A stretch of DNA of 64,000 bases, taken from positions 16,205,495-16,269,494 of the forward strand of contig OZ023189.1 in assembly GCA_963995505.1 (NCBI GenBank). The letters are read 5' to 3'. The position numbers and the translations under genes are program-made. The notes below the pieces were generated by a model, which was not told the DNA's origin, made no database searches, and saw only the letters and a list, made by a program, of their open reading frames with translations. Source of the stretch: Hypericum androsaemum (Eukaryota; Streptophyta; Magnoliopsida; Malpighiales; Hypericaceae). Shown in pieces: positions 36,281 to 46,451 of this stretch; within the stretch, counting starts at the first letter, position 1; the number at the start of each line of letters is the position of its first letter.

Positions 36281-37844
36281 TATGCATCATTTTTAATATT
36301 CTGATATGAAAATTTTGAATTATATGTTCACTCCTATATAAGCCTTTTGTTTGAAAATGGATCAACGGACAAATTTTTTGGCCACGGCCTAGTTCTAACT
36401 TCCAAAATTGTGTGTTGGCAACGGTTCATGAGCAAAACAAAAGCTTGATATCAGCAAATTTAACGCCAAAAGAAAACTAGATATTGGACATGGTTGCCCA
36501 CGTGGAAGGTGTTCACAGAATATTACAAAAGCTTGATTATATCCGATTTTAGTAGGTCGAGTACATCGGACATACAGCACTAAGCTACTAAGCTGAAGTT
36601 CCAACAACAAAAAAAGCTACTAAGCTGAAGTTACCAACTAGAATTCCATAACCAAAGCAGAGAACTTGCAGGGACAGGACGGTTAGGCTCCATACGTGGC
36701 CGACCTCCTATAACGAAATGCCTTGATGAACGCCAAAGTTGCGACGATTAACAGAGTAGAACTGAGCAGTGAATTGTAATGGAAAGTGCGTCTCTTCCCA
36801 GTCAAACATTTCCAAATACAACAAAATTTCGCAAACACATCAAAATGCCTACCCTAACTCACGATGTCATGCATCAACAGTCGAATATAAAAAAATCAAA
36901 ATCCTAACCATCCGCAACAATCGAATCAAAACAACCAAATTTTAAAACCCTAAATCAAAATTTTAAATCAAAAAAATTAACAAAAAGAGACCAGAGAGGA
37001 TAGGAGCATGTGGGTGTTGAATCACGTGACTGGAACATAAATTAAAATTTTCCAAATTTCAAAACACTAATAGAAATTGAGTGTGGGTGGATGTGAGAGG
37101 ACAGAAGCTTACCATTATCAACTTCAGGAGACTGTCGGAAATTTTCAAGGACTCGTGGAAATGGTGTTGTGGTAAGGTTTTGCTTCTTTGTTATGGATTG
37201 AAATGAGCTAGGAATCCAATGAGTTCCATGAGGTTTTATAGAAGACCATGAAGAGAGTTAGTGTCCTACAAGAAAGATATATTTATCAGCATTGATTATT
37301 ATTACAAAGAGTATATTTCACGCTAAGCTATTTATATATCAAGAAACGGGGAATTAATAGTCAGGGATGAGTTTACGTCGTTCTTGCGATTTTAGCCGAT
37401 AAATGAAACTAATACCAATAGACCAAGAAACTGTATGTGCGATTGGTTTATTTTTTTGCTGTCTCGATTTTGTGTGATTTGACAGTTTTGATTATTGTCC
37501 AACAAGAAAAGAAATAGTTATGAGCATTAACTATTATTAGAAAAAAGAGTGTGTTTCACGATACTAAAACACCTGAAATAACACATTCCTCTCCATCCAC
37601 AATTTCTCTTCCCAATTTCCTTAGAAGCGAGGCCCTAATTTCAGTATCACCCTTGGAAGCCAGACTCTTATTTCGTCCATAAACCACCCACTTCGAAGTC
37701 CGTAATATTGTTTGACTTAATTGCAAACATAAATATTTCATATATAGACTTGATACTATGGTTGTTTTATATCTAATATGGGTTCTACGGCGACGTATTT
37801 TAAGTACTTGTGTGTTTGTGTTTATAGTGACCATCGTCATCATC
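36281..37844. other. intergenic, no gene
   Basis: AT-rich. It contains a small insertion scar at 36583-36632 (separate entry). Parts near 37290-37560 resemble the flanks of the GATA units (words such as TTAGCCGATAAATGAAA). Confidence 0.4.
36583..36632. mobile_element. 14-bp reverse-transcription scar with 18-bp target duplication
   Basis: AGCTACTAAGCTGAAGTT occurs at 36583-36600 and 36615-36632, separated only by CCAACAACAAAAAA. The A-tail and the long duplication fit target-primed reverse transcription that stopped almost at once. A simple tandem slip is the alternative. Confidence 0.65.
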
Positions 37845-38771
37845 ATGGCGGAGGCGTTGCTGGAGATGGCAGAGGAGCCCAGCTGGTACGGTATTCTCGA
37901 GCTCCCCTACTCCGCCTCCGAGTACTCCATCGTCGCGCATGCTTTCTGCCGCGTGGGGAAGCTAGTCGACCGTGAGAACAACGACTATGCGGCAGCCAAG
38001 AAAGCGTACAAGCTTGCAGTTGAAGCTTTCGAGTGTTGGGTATGGAGCCTGAGTACGAGTGAAGTATTCGGTTGTCTCGAGTGAAGAACCTCGAGGATGA
38101 TTGAGGTGCCGATCGGATTCGAGAGGCGGAGTCCAGTGCGCTCGTAACAGGTCACCGAAACGGTACATGAAAGGCGAAGTGGAGCGGTGGCAAAGCTGGG
38201 GCACCTAGCGAACACCAATGAAGTGGCGGGCGCCAGGGGAGACTTGCGATCGCAAGCACCATGGCGGTCGCCATATCCCAGTTCCAGGGACTTTTGCCAA
38301 GGGCCACCGGCGATTGCCAGTTGGGCCGAAAAAGCTGCTAAAGTTGGACAAAAATGTCCCTCAAGACCCCTAAATAATTCCCTAGGTTATGGGCATTATA
38401 AATATCCATTTGTCCCATCTTGTAAATGAGTGGTTGCCATTTGCCAAAGAGCTCTCCAAGTGAAAAGAGAGAAAAGAGAGAAGAGGAGAGAAAGAGTGAG
38501 CCAAAGTGTGGCATCCATTGTAGTGAGCGAATGAAGCTCCACGTGTGTGTGCGTGTTATAGTAGAATCTCTCCTGGCTTGGACGCCCCTGGACGTAGATC
38601 GTTGAGGATCGAACCGGGTGACCAAATTTTTGTGTCCCTCCTTTTGTGCTTTGCTTTGTGCTTGCTTGTACTTGTGTTGTCTGTTGCATTATGTGGGTCC
38701 ACGAAAAGAGGGTAATTTCCCTAACAACTGGTATCAGAACCCTGGATTAGGGCACGGTGGGACCAAGTACG

Positions 38772-40537
38772 ATGGGTGATAGGAGGTCGCCCGTGGAGAA
38801 GTTCGATGGCGTCGACTATGACTTTTGGAAGATGCAAGTAGAGGACTACTTGTATGGCAAGGGCTTCCACTTGTCGCTTGGTGAGAAGAAGTCCGACGAC
38901 ATAAAGGAAGAGGAGTGGAAGCTCCTAGACCGAAAGGCGATAAGCGTGGTGTACTTGTCCTTGTCTAGGAATATGGCGTTGCACACGGTGAAGTCAAAGT
39001 CTACCAAGGAGATGTTGAAGACTTTGTCCGAGATGTATGAGAAGCCCTCGGCTGTCAACAAAGTGCATTTGATGAGGAAGTTGTTCAACCTCAAGATAGT
39101 GGAGAGTGATATGGTGGCCAAGTACTTAAATGAGTTCAATGTAACGATTGCCCTGTTGAGCTCGGTGAAGATTGACTTCGACGATGAGGTATAAGCCCTA
39201 ATTTTGCTAAGTTTCTTACCTAATAGTTAGAATATCACGGTCACGGTGGTGAGTGCTTCGGTGAGAAATGTGAAGTTGAAGCTAGATGAGGTGAGGAATT
39301 TGATCATGAGGGAGGAGATTAGAAGGAGAGAATCTGGAGTAGCCTCGTCATCGGCTTTGAGTGTGGGCAATAAGGGGAGGTACGAGTCGAAGAGTGAGAA
39401 GGATCGGGGTAGGTCAAGATCTAAACCGAGGGGTGGATCGAAGAGTATGGGCAAAGAGTATGGGCATTTCCAAGATCGGTGTATGGCACCAAGGAGAGAA
39501 GATGAGTCGACCAATGCAACGACAGAAGACCATAGAGATGTGTCGGTCTTGAGTGAGTTGAAGGAGTAGGTTGTGGATTCGGGAGCCTCATTCCACTCTT
39601 ATAGTGACACGAGGGTGATGGAGAAGTATGTCCTAGGTAACTTTGGCAAGGTTCATTAAACGAATGGTGAGACCTTGAAAGTTATGGGCATGGGAGAGGT
39701 GCGAATCAAGACCCCTAACTGATCATTATTGCAAATGAAGGGTGTGAAGCATGTTTCCGGGTTGAGGTAGAACCTGCTATCCATAGGGCAACTGAGTGAG
39801 GATGGTTATGGTGTGACCTTTGACCGTGGGTCATGGAAAGTCACCAAGAGAGCCATGGTGGTGGCTCGAGGAGTGAAGGAGGAGACGTTGTATGCGATAA
39901 AGAACACCCGTGAGTGGCAAAGTGGCCATGTGAGTGAGAAGGGAATGAAGGTGCTTTGTTCAAGGGGGAAGCTACCAAGCTTGAAGACTGTGGAGGTGGG
40001 TCTTCGTAGCATTATGGTCTTAGAGAGAGGAAGAGAGGTTGCTTTTCAAGAGGTGATATTTCCCGGAAGGAGGAGAAGCTTGAATTGGTCAAAATGAAGG
40101 GACCGGCACCGGTAGCATCCTTGGGTAGTTCGTTATGCTACAAGAACTCCATTCATGAGAAGGGTCTTGAGGTGTGCTCGAGATCAAGAAATGGCAAAGA
40201 GTACAAGCTCCAAGAGTTCGAGGACAAGGAAAGTGTGTCCGGTGATGGGAGTTCTAGCTTTGAGATGGCCAAGCTAGACATCTTGAACTTGGGTGGGAAC
40301 AAGAAGGTACTAAGTTACAAGGAAAGAGTCAAGAAGAAGAAGACTCCAAGTGGCTCCGTATGTGGTCGTGAGAGATATGCCAAGAGGTGTACAAGGCCGG
40401 TGAGTGTGGATGCGATGGGAGTAGTAAGAAAGCTCAAGAGAAGTCCTGGAAAGCAACAAGTAAAGATAAAAAAGTGGGTGCCCGTCCACTTGACAAGTTT
40501 TGTAGTGAATGGCCTAAGTGATGAGGGAAAAAGCTAA
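38772..40537 (+). pseudogene. copia gag-protease remnant
   Basis: The start at 38772 reads MGDRRSPVEKFDGVDYDFWK, a UBN2-type copia gag, with KVHLMRKLFNLKI and YLNEFN in the usual place. Stops follow near 39193. A basic R/S/K/G-rich stretch (39360-39450) is followed by VVDSGASFHS near 39570, the aspartic protease motif, and KHVSGLR-NLLSIGQLS typical of the protease-to-integrase linker. Further frames to 40537 are Lys-rich and unrecognised. The catalytic pol region is missing. Confidence 0.8.
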
Positions 40538-40689
40538 AGTGGTAAGATGTATTAATGCGGATGTGGCATCAAGTCACCTTGAGATAAGAGGTGGTCTTGA
40601 GAGTTAGATGGCCAAGGGGTGCCTTGGATAAGTTGGAGCTATGCTTGGCTTCGACTAGCCTTTTGGAGTGATGAGAAGAGGCTGAAGCG

Positions 40690-41140
40690 CCGATTGGGAG
40701 AAGGTCATTTAGTGATGGGTGACGAGTACTGATTGACAAAGATGGTCATCCGAGTGAAGGATGATAAGCAACTAAGTGAAGAAGGTCATCAAGTGAATGG
40801 TGACAAGTTGCGAAGAAGTGAAGAAGATCACTTAGTGACGGGTGATAGTGAGGTCGATCTTCGTGTGAGAGATTGACATGTGATAAATGTCAGCTAGTGA
40901 CGGGTGATTAATGAAGAGGTTAGTCTCCGGGTGGGAGATTGCCTCGTGAGGAAGGCAGTCATCTAGTGATGGATGATTTGTACAGTGGTTAGTCTTCGGG
41001 TGGGAGATTGACAAGTGAGGATTGCCTAGTGACGGGTGGTTCGTGATGTGGTGAGTCTCCGGGTGGGAGATTGCCAAGTAAAAAAGATGGCCGCCTAGTG
41101 ACGGGTGGCTCGTCTGGAGGTAAGTCTCCAGGTGGGAGAT
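40690..41140 (+). repeat. tandem array with repeated purine tracts
   Basis: Six to seven degenerate units of about 65-75 bases share CTAGTGACGGGTG, then GTGAGTCTCCGGGTGGGAGATTG. Each unit has a GGGTGGGAGA tract like that which abuts the 3' LTR. Confidence 0.8.
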
Positions 41141-41959
41141 TATTGGGTATGAAGTCTGAGTACGAGTGAAGTATTCAGTTGGCTCGAGTGAAGAGCCTCG
41201 AGGATGATCGAAGTGGCGATCGAGTTTGAGAGGCGGAGTCCAATGGACTCGTAACAGGTCGCCGAAATGGTACACGAAAGGCGAAGTGGAGCGGTGGCAA
41301 AGCTAGGGCACCTGGCGGACGCCAATGAAGTAGCAGGCGCCAGGGGAGACTTGCGATCGCCAGTTTCAGAGACTTCTGCCAAGGGCCACTGGCGATCGCC
41401 AGTTGATTGGCGGTCGCCAGTTGGGCCGAAAAAGCTGCTGAAGTTGGACAAAAATGTCCTTCAAGACCCCCAAATAGTTCCCTAGATTGTAAATGAGTGG
41501 TTGCCATTTGCCAAAGAGCTCTCCAAGTGAAAAGAAAGAAAAGAGAGAAGAGGAGAGGAAGAGAGAATGAGTGAGCCAAAGTGTGGCATCCATTGTAGTG
41601 AGCGAGTGAAGCTCCACGTGTGTGTGCGTGTTATAGTGAAATCTCTCCTGGCTTGGACGCCTCCGGACGTAGATCGTTGAGGATCGAACCAGGTAACCAA
41701 ATTTTTGTGTCCCTCTTTTTGTGCTTTCTATTGTGCTTGTTCGTGTTTGTGTTGTCCGTTGCGTTGCGTGGGTCCACGAAAAGTGGGTAATTTTCCTAAC
41801 ATCGAAGCACTCTCTAAAGATGACAAGAGGAAGGCGTTCCGGAAAAGGTTGGGTGACCCTGAGCGGGAGAAATTTAAGGATGAGAAGCAAGAACCTCCAT
41901 GGATTGGTACCACCCGTATCATGATCGTCACGGTGATTGGATGCAGCTGCGTAGCGTAG

Positions 41960-42454
41960 GATTGGTGCTTGAAGTAGCAAATCATTCATTCTTCTATTCA
42001 GTATTTGGATGAGAACAAAAGATAACTTAAGATCCCTAACCTTCTAATCAACTTAAATGAAATTAAATTCGGTATTTACTTTTTAGTTATTTTGGTTTCG
42101 GATTACTTTTTGCACAAGATTTCCCTACAATTTGATTGCTTGTATAATGAGACATAGTACTTGCACGTACCGATAGCTAAAAGAAAACTAAATTCCCTTG
42201 TATCCCCGTGCTTATCATGCGACCCTCCTAGCATTTATTTCAATTCAATTCTGGTTACCAAATCCTTAATTTTCCTAAACCACAAGGGACTCCCCTGTTC
42301 CTTGCTCTGGTTTCCCCTGCCATGGCACCCCAAATGATGCCACAATGAACTCAGTCCACCATTCGCAAAACCCCTAACCCTATTCAATGGATCCTTAAAC
42401 GTCAAGGGACATAATGAATCAGCTGCAAATTTCGTATAATTCAAAATGTACATT
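41960..42454. other. start of unit copy B
   Basis: Bases 41990-42110 pair with 18860-18960. From about 42230 the copies differ. A 72-codon minus-strand frame at 42235-42453 has no recognisable domain. Confidence 0.45.
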
Positions 42455-42469
42455 TCTTAAAAAATTTGG

Positions 42470-42883
42470 ATGGAGAAGTTCATCTCATATGTGGACACTC
42501 CGGCCTTCGCCAAGGTGCATCACCCCGTTTCTACATCGCGGGAGTCCATCGCTCATGTTCGGGTGGGCAAGACGGTTAAAGTGAGTCACTTGATGACTCC
42601 GATCCGTTCTAGCACCTGTGTTCGGAAGCTGACCAGTAAAGCCGCCGCTCTTTTGCAACTTTCGATTCCAAAAGTGAAGGTAAATCCAGCTTCGAAGCCG
42701 GAGATGGAGCTTTGCCTCCCCTCGATTTTGGCGAGTTTGGATTCGAATGAGGATGCTCTTCGCGAAGCACTGTCGGCAGAGGCGTGGCATCTTGCTATCA
42801 TTGCGGGATTTTCTTGGGAGGAGGACGCTTCTTTTATCCTCCGTGCGATTAAGGAGGCGGCTTCTGGGATCTCTCATCCTTAG
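42470..42883 (+). CDS. unrecognised 137-codon ORF, possibly in a retrocopy
   Basis: An ATG at 42470 opens a frame with higher GC than its neighbours and a clear coding look (MEKFISYVDTPAFAKVHH at the start, ASGISHP at the end). I recognise no domain and no signal or membrane segment. About 200 bases of 3'-UTR-like sequence follow and end in ATATAAAAAAATAATG near 43083, so the segment could be the 3' part of a LINE or a retrotransposed gene. Copy A has no counterpart here, which fits a later insertion. Confidence 0.4.
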   Translation: MEKFISYVDTPAFAKVHHPVSTSRESIAHVRVGKTVKVSHLMTPIRSSTCVRKLTSKAAALLQLSIPKVKVNPASKPEMELCLPSILASLDSNEDALREALSAEAWHLAIIAGFSWEEDASFILRAIKEAASGISHP

Positions 42884-43091
42884 TCTTTTGATCCCCCTTC
42901 CCTTTTCGATGGGTGTTTGGTTGGTCTATGGCCTTCATTGTGACGTGGGGTGTCTCGAATTAGATAGCATTTATCTTGTGAATTTTCTACTTTGATAAGT
43001 TCTATCTGATTTCTTGAAGATTGTATATCGTGGTTGTAAGCTTTTTGGAGATCTTTTTGATGATTAATATACTTGTACTTATATAAAAAAA

Positions 43092-43834
43092 TAATGATTA
43101 GAAGGAAAATAACGAAGTTCAGCATTTTTTTTGTAAATGGATTAACCAAGTTCAGCATACGAATAGTTAAGAGCTTTAATTTTTATTAGAAAGAAAATAT
43201 TTTATGTAAATCCAAGAGGCACATCATTAATAAATATGGGTGGGCTTATGTGGTTTTAGTCCACTAAATGAAATTGACATTAATTAGGGATGAGGTTATG
43301 AGCATTAATTATTTTTTTATTTTTTTATTTTTGAAATTTCTTAATTCACTAAAGTGTGATAGACAAATTTGTAATTACTTCTCTAGAAGTCAAATTAAAT
43401 ATTAGCCTTCAAATTTACTAATATTTGTATATTGTTTTACCCTGCACAACAAAATTTCAAAATTAGTGAATCATACTATTCCTATCAAGAATTGGCAAAC
43501 ATATAACTTGCCCGGAAAAAGTGGAAGATTAGCTGAAAATTTTATTTTGAGCAAAACAACTATATTTGATTAAAGAAGTCTGACGGGGTTTTACACAAGT
43601 TCATGATAATGGGTAATTAATGAGCATTAATTACTACCAGCCCGAGCCCCAGCCGATCCCCTTAACAAGCCAGCCCTTCCTTAAGTGACACGTTAACCTA
43701 GCCCATAAGCTCGGCCCATACCTGAAGCTTAGTCCTAAACCCTGTCGAACGCCCATCCTAGCCCACAAACCAAGCCCACAAAGATTGCTTCTCTTGTAGA
43801 TTTCGAAATCCAGCCCATCCAGAAATGGAATATG
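43092..43834. other. intergenic, pairs with copy A
   Basis: Bases 43170-43330 and 43390-43610 align with 19190-19400 and 19480-19850. Bases 43630-43810 carry AGCCC-type words. No gene. Confidence 0.5.
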
Positions 43835-43842
43835 GTATATTC

Positions 43843-44299
43843 CATTGTTTTCGAGATGGCGGTCCGACCGGCGGTCAGACCGCGAATCGGAAGGGTTAGC
43901 AGGTCAAAAAAACATGGTCAGAACGCCAACCTTGCGAACCAGAGATTTTCTGGTCAGACCGGACGGTTAGACCGGAAAAGTGACCCGAAAAATTCCGGTT
44001 CGTTAGGTTTTGGGCAAAAAAGTGAAAAATCGAGCCTAAACTTACCGAATTTTGCCATTTTCTTTCTGATTTTCAACCCTATACTTTAAAAAACTTTCCC
44101 GAAACATGTATTTGATTCTATTTATGCATGTATTTCATTAATTTTGGAGGTGTGAGTGTAATTACATATACATATATAATTTTTAAAATATATAATTTTA
44201 TTTTTTAAAAAAAGTTTGGTCCGACCGGCGGTTCAATCGGTTGGACCGATTGACCCCGGAGTTCGGACGAAAATCCGGGTTGAGCTCCGGGTCGCTTTT
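43843..44299. mobile_element. hAT-like MITE with exact ends (copy 2)
   Basis: The 457-base element has inverted ends CATTGTTTTC and GAAAACAATG and is flanked by the 8-bp repeat GTATATTC (43835-43842 and 44300-44307). The paralogous site at 19973-19980 has the 8-mer once and no element. Both ends carry dense GGTCCGACC/GGTTGGACC words. Eight-base duplications are characteristic of hAT elements. There is no coding capacity. Confidence 0.88.
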
Positions 44300-44307
44300 G
44301 AAAACAA

Positions 44308-44824
44308 TGGTATATTCATCTAATAAAAGTTCATACAGAAAAAAAAAGTTCGACATCATTTCCTACATCTCATGAAAAAAAAAAATTCTCTGAGGTTGAT
44401 TAAATTTTTTGATATAAAATACTGAATATTGTATCACTTAATGTGTTGGGAAAAAATAATTTCTTCTGGGCATTGGATCTACCAGAAATTTTATGATGCA
44501 CTCTTTATATCAAGATATATAATGACTTAATATATAATATTTGGTACTCATCACAACTTAATTTTATGGTGCATTTTTCAATCGGAAGGTGATACATAAA
44601 TTCCCATGTGCCAAATATTTTGGGTTATTTTAAGTTGGGTTAGCTACACTTGGATTTAAGTTAAGAATTGACCTCAACTAAAACAAGATAAACTATAGAT
44701 TTCAACTCTTCACTTTTTTATTTAAAAATAGTAATTCAAACATTGTAAAACACTAGGAAATGCGTATTCTTTTCTTTTCAAAAAGGCTTCTTGATCTCGT
44801 TAAATAGCTGCTTGTCGGTTCTTA
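44308..44824. other. 3' flank of GATA copy B
   Basis: Aligns with 19981-20476 with few changes. No gene. Confidence 0.55.
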
Positions 44825-46216
44825 TTATGAGTTGAAGCTGCCCCGGCTGATGATCTCGTACATAGCTGCTTCTCTAGCCTTTCTCCGATCCTCCACTTTC
44901 CTATACCTGATACCACATGCATTGCATAGTGTCTGCCATTGAAAGTTATAGATTGAATTAACTTATCGGATTAATATAAAAAATTTATACCACAAAAGAT
45001 CATTGAACAATAACCTACTAGATTTAATATAGATTAGTCAGCTCAATAAATGTCAAGATAAAAAGTGGTCTAAAAAATATTAGATGTACCTTGGGACCAA
45101 GTGGGCCTTTCCTCCACATAGGGGTGTCGCTTGTGTTACACTCACTATTCGTGCACCTCTTTCCAATATCAATCCCATGTTTAAGTGAGTTCGTGCCATT
45201 ATCGACATTTCCAGGAGGAGAAGGAGGAAGAGCAGCTTGCCCCTTACTGATTTTGTAACAATTATAAGTGAAATTTTGTTTATGGGATGGAAATAGGCTA
45301 CCACCAGCAGCTGGAATATGGCTGAAGCCACCATTAAAATGGTAGTTTGAGTAGTGTTGGCTAGGAGGAATTCCCACTACAAATTCAGTGGAAACCATGT
45401 TGTTGGAATAGCCACCGGAGTGTGTCCTATTGTTGTCCGATAATAAATTAGGTGGGCCATGTCCATTATTGCCGAAGTGGGTATTTGTCCTCTTCTGCTT
45501 GTTTTCTGCGATGCATGATTTCCCTCTACTAATACCCTGTTGATATAAATTAAGTGTTATAGATTAATCTTCAATTTCTTTTCTAAGGAATTGCGCATGT
45601 CATTTTTTTTGAAAGGTGTAATTTATTGAACTTTACTCCTCAAATTGCGCATGTTATATACATCATGATAACAGATTACGACCTTGTTATAAGTATGAGA
45701 GGAACAATATTTCTGTAATTATCGTTGAACCACATTATTTCTAGCTTTTTTTTAAAGGTCATATTATTTCTAGTTACCCCACTCAATTAGTATTTTGCTA
45801 ATTTATGTAAAAAATATTTAGTTTAATAAACAGAATATATAGATATATATGTTTGTGAAAGTACAAAAATTTTGAACTGGTCTATAAAAAAGTAGACAAA
45901 CCAAACTGCAAAAAATTACATTGATCCAGCCAAACAAATTTCAGAATACTCGCGTCGAGATAGTCAAAGGTGGACATGCAAATATACTCAAATTGTACAG
46001 TATTAATTTCTGAGAAATTCAGTACGAATGAAAAAAACCAATTCTTAAAATCAAAAGACAAACAGATTAGGGTACCTCATTCCCCTGGTAGCCAGATCGG
46101 CAATCGTCGTCACTAACTGGTTGTCCCAATTTGAGAGTGAGGTCCACCATTTTCCCATTATTAATTCCATGATTATGATCCAACTCCAATGCTTTGTCTG
46201 ACCACGCAGAATCCAT
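44825..46216 (-). CDS. GATA29-like transcription factor, copy B
   Basis: Minus-strand exons are 46216-46076, 45536-45090 and 44932-44825, with the same phase-0 structure as copy A, giving 231 residues. The finger is CTNSEC, TPMWRKGPLGPK, then TLCNACGIRYRK: C-X4-C-X18-C-X2-C. Exon 2 is two codons longer than in copy A (an added Pro/Ser run LPPSPPGN). One charged residue after the finger differs (RKVEDRRKAREAA against RKEEDRR). No stop or frameshift is present. Intron 1 (45537-46075) holds a 42-base LINE-tail scar absent from copy A. The gene is divergent from the intact desaturase at 50986 and is presumed to be a nuclear DNA-binding regulator. Confidence 0.86.
45589..45654 (-). mobile_element. 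42-bp LINE-tail insertion in GATA-B intron
   Basis: The 12-mer AATTGCGCATGT occurs at 45589-45600 and 45643-45654. The insert between them reads, on the minus strand, TTACACCTTTCAAAAAAAA near its end, like the tail of the LINE at 25913. Copy A (21230-21241) has the 12-mer once. Confidence 0.88.
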
Positions 46217-46439
46217 GAGCCTTTCATTGTGTAGGATCAGAGTCAAACAATATGAAAACAGAAAAAAAAATTGTAGAAATTTATAGAAATTCTTCATCAT
46301 GCAGGAGAAATGAAAGAGGAGGGAGGAGATAGAGAAAGGGGCGGTATTTTTTCTTTGTGTATTATGTTTTAAATTTTCAAATTTCCTTAAGTTTTGAAAT
46401 GATCAAAAATATGAAATAACATTTATCGATGTATTCAAA
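46217..46439. promoter_or_regulatory. 5' flank of GATA copy B
   Basis: Pairs with 21909-22070 of copy A, with purine-rich GGAGAAGAGAAAGAGG-like sequence in both at about 100 bases upstream of the ATG. No firm TATA assignment. Confidence 0.4.
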
Positions 46440-46451
46440 CCTTATATGATT

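Larger units (their letters stand above)
38034..41801 (+). mobile_element. copia-type LTR retrotransposon, internally deleted
   Basis: LTRs are 38034-38726 (TGTTGGG...CCTAACA) and 41141-41801 (TATTGGG...CCTAACA). They are similar but carry indels. A tRNA-Met-type primer site TGGTATCAGAAC starts at 38729. The 5-bp flanks TCGAG and TCGAA match at four of five positions. The internal region has gag and protease remnants but no integrase, RT or RNase H, so it is non-autonomous. A tandem, purine-tract-bearing array precedes the 3' LTR. Confidence 0.88.
37845..41959 (+). pseudogene. J-domain-like gene split by a copia element
   Basis: The ATG at 37845 starts MAEALLEMAEEPSWYGILEL, typical of a DnaJ J-domain opening, and runs to KKAYKLAVEAFE at 38033. 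After the 3.8-kb copia element the same frame resumes at about 41807 as ALSKDDKRKAFRKRLGDPER and ends at a TAG at 41957. Removing the element leaves one open frame of roughly 113 codons. The region where J domains carry the catalytic HPD has been replaced (AFCRVGKLVDREN), so it probably could not stimulate Hsp70 even before the insertion. It may have been a full gene or an already decayed copy. Confidence 0.7.

Noticed and set aside
40690..41140. CRISPR-like array
   Set aside because: Units are degenerate, lack constant repeats with unique spacers, and lie in a copia element of a plant genome.
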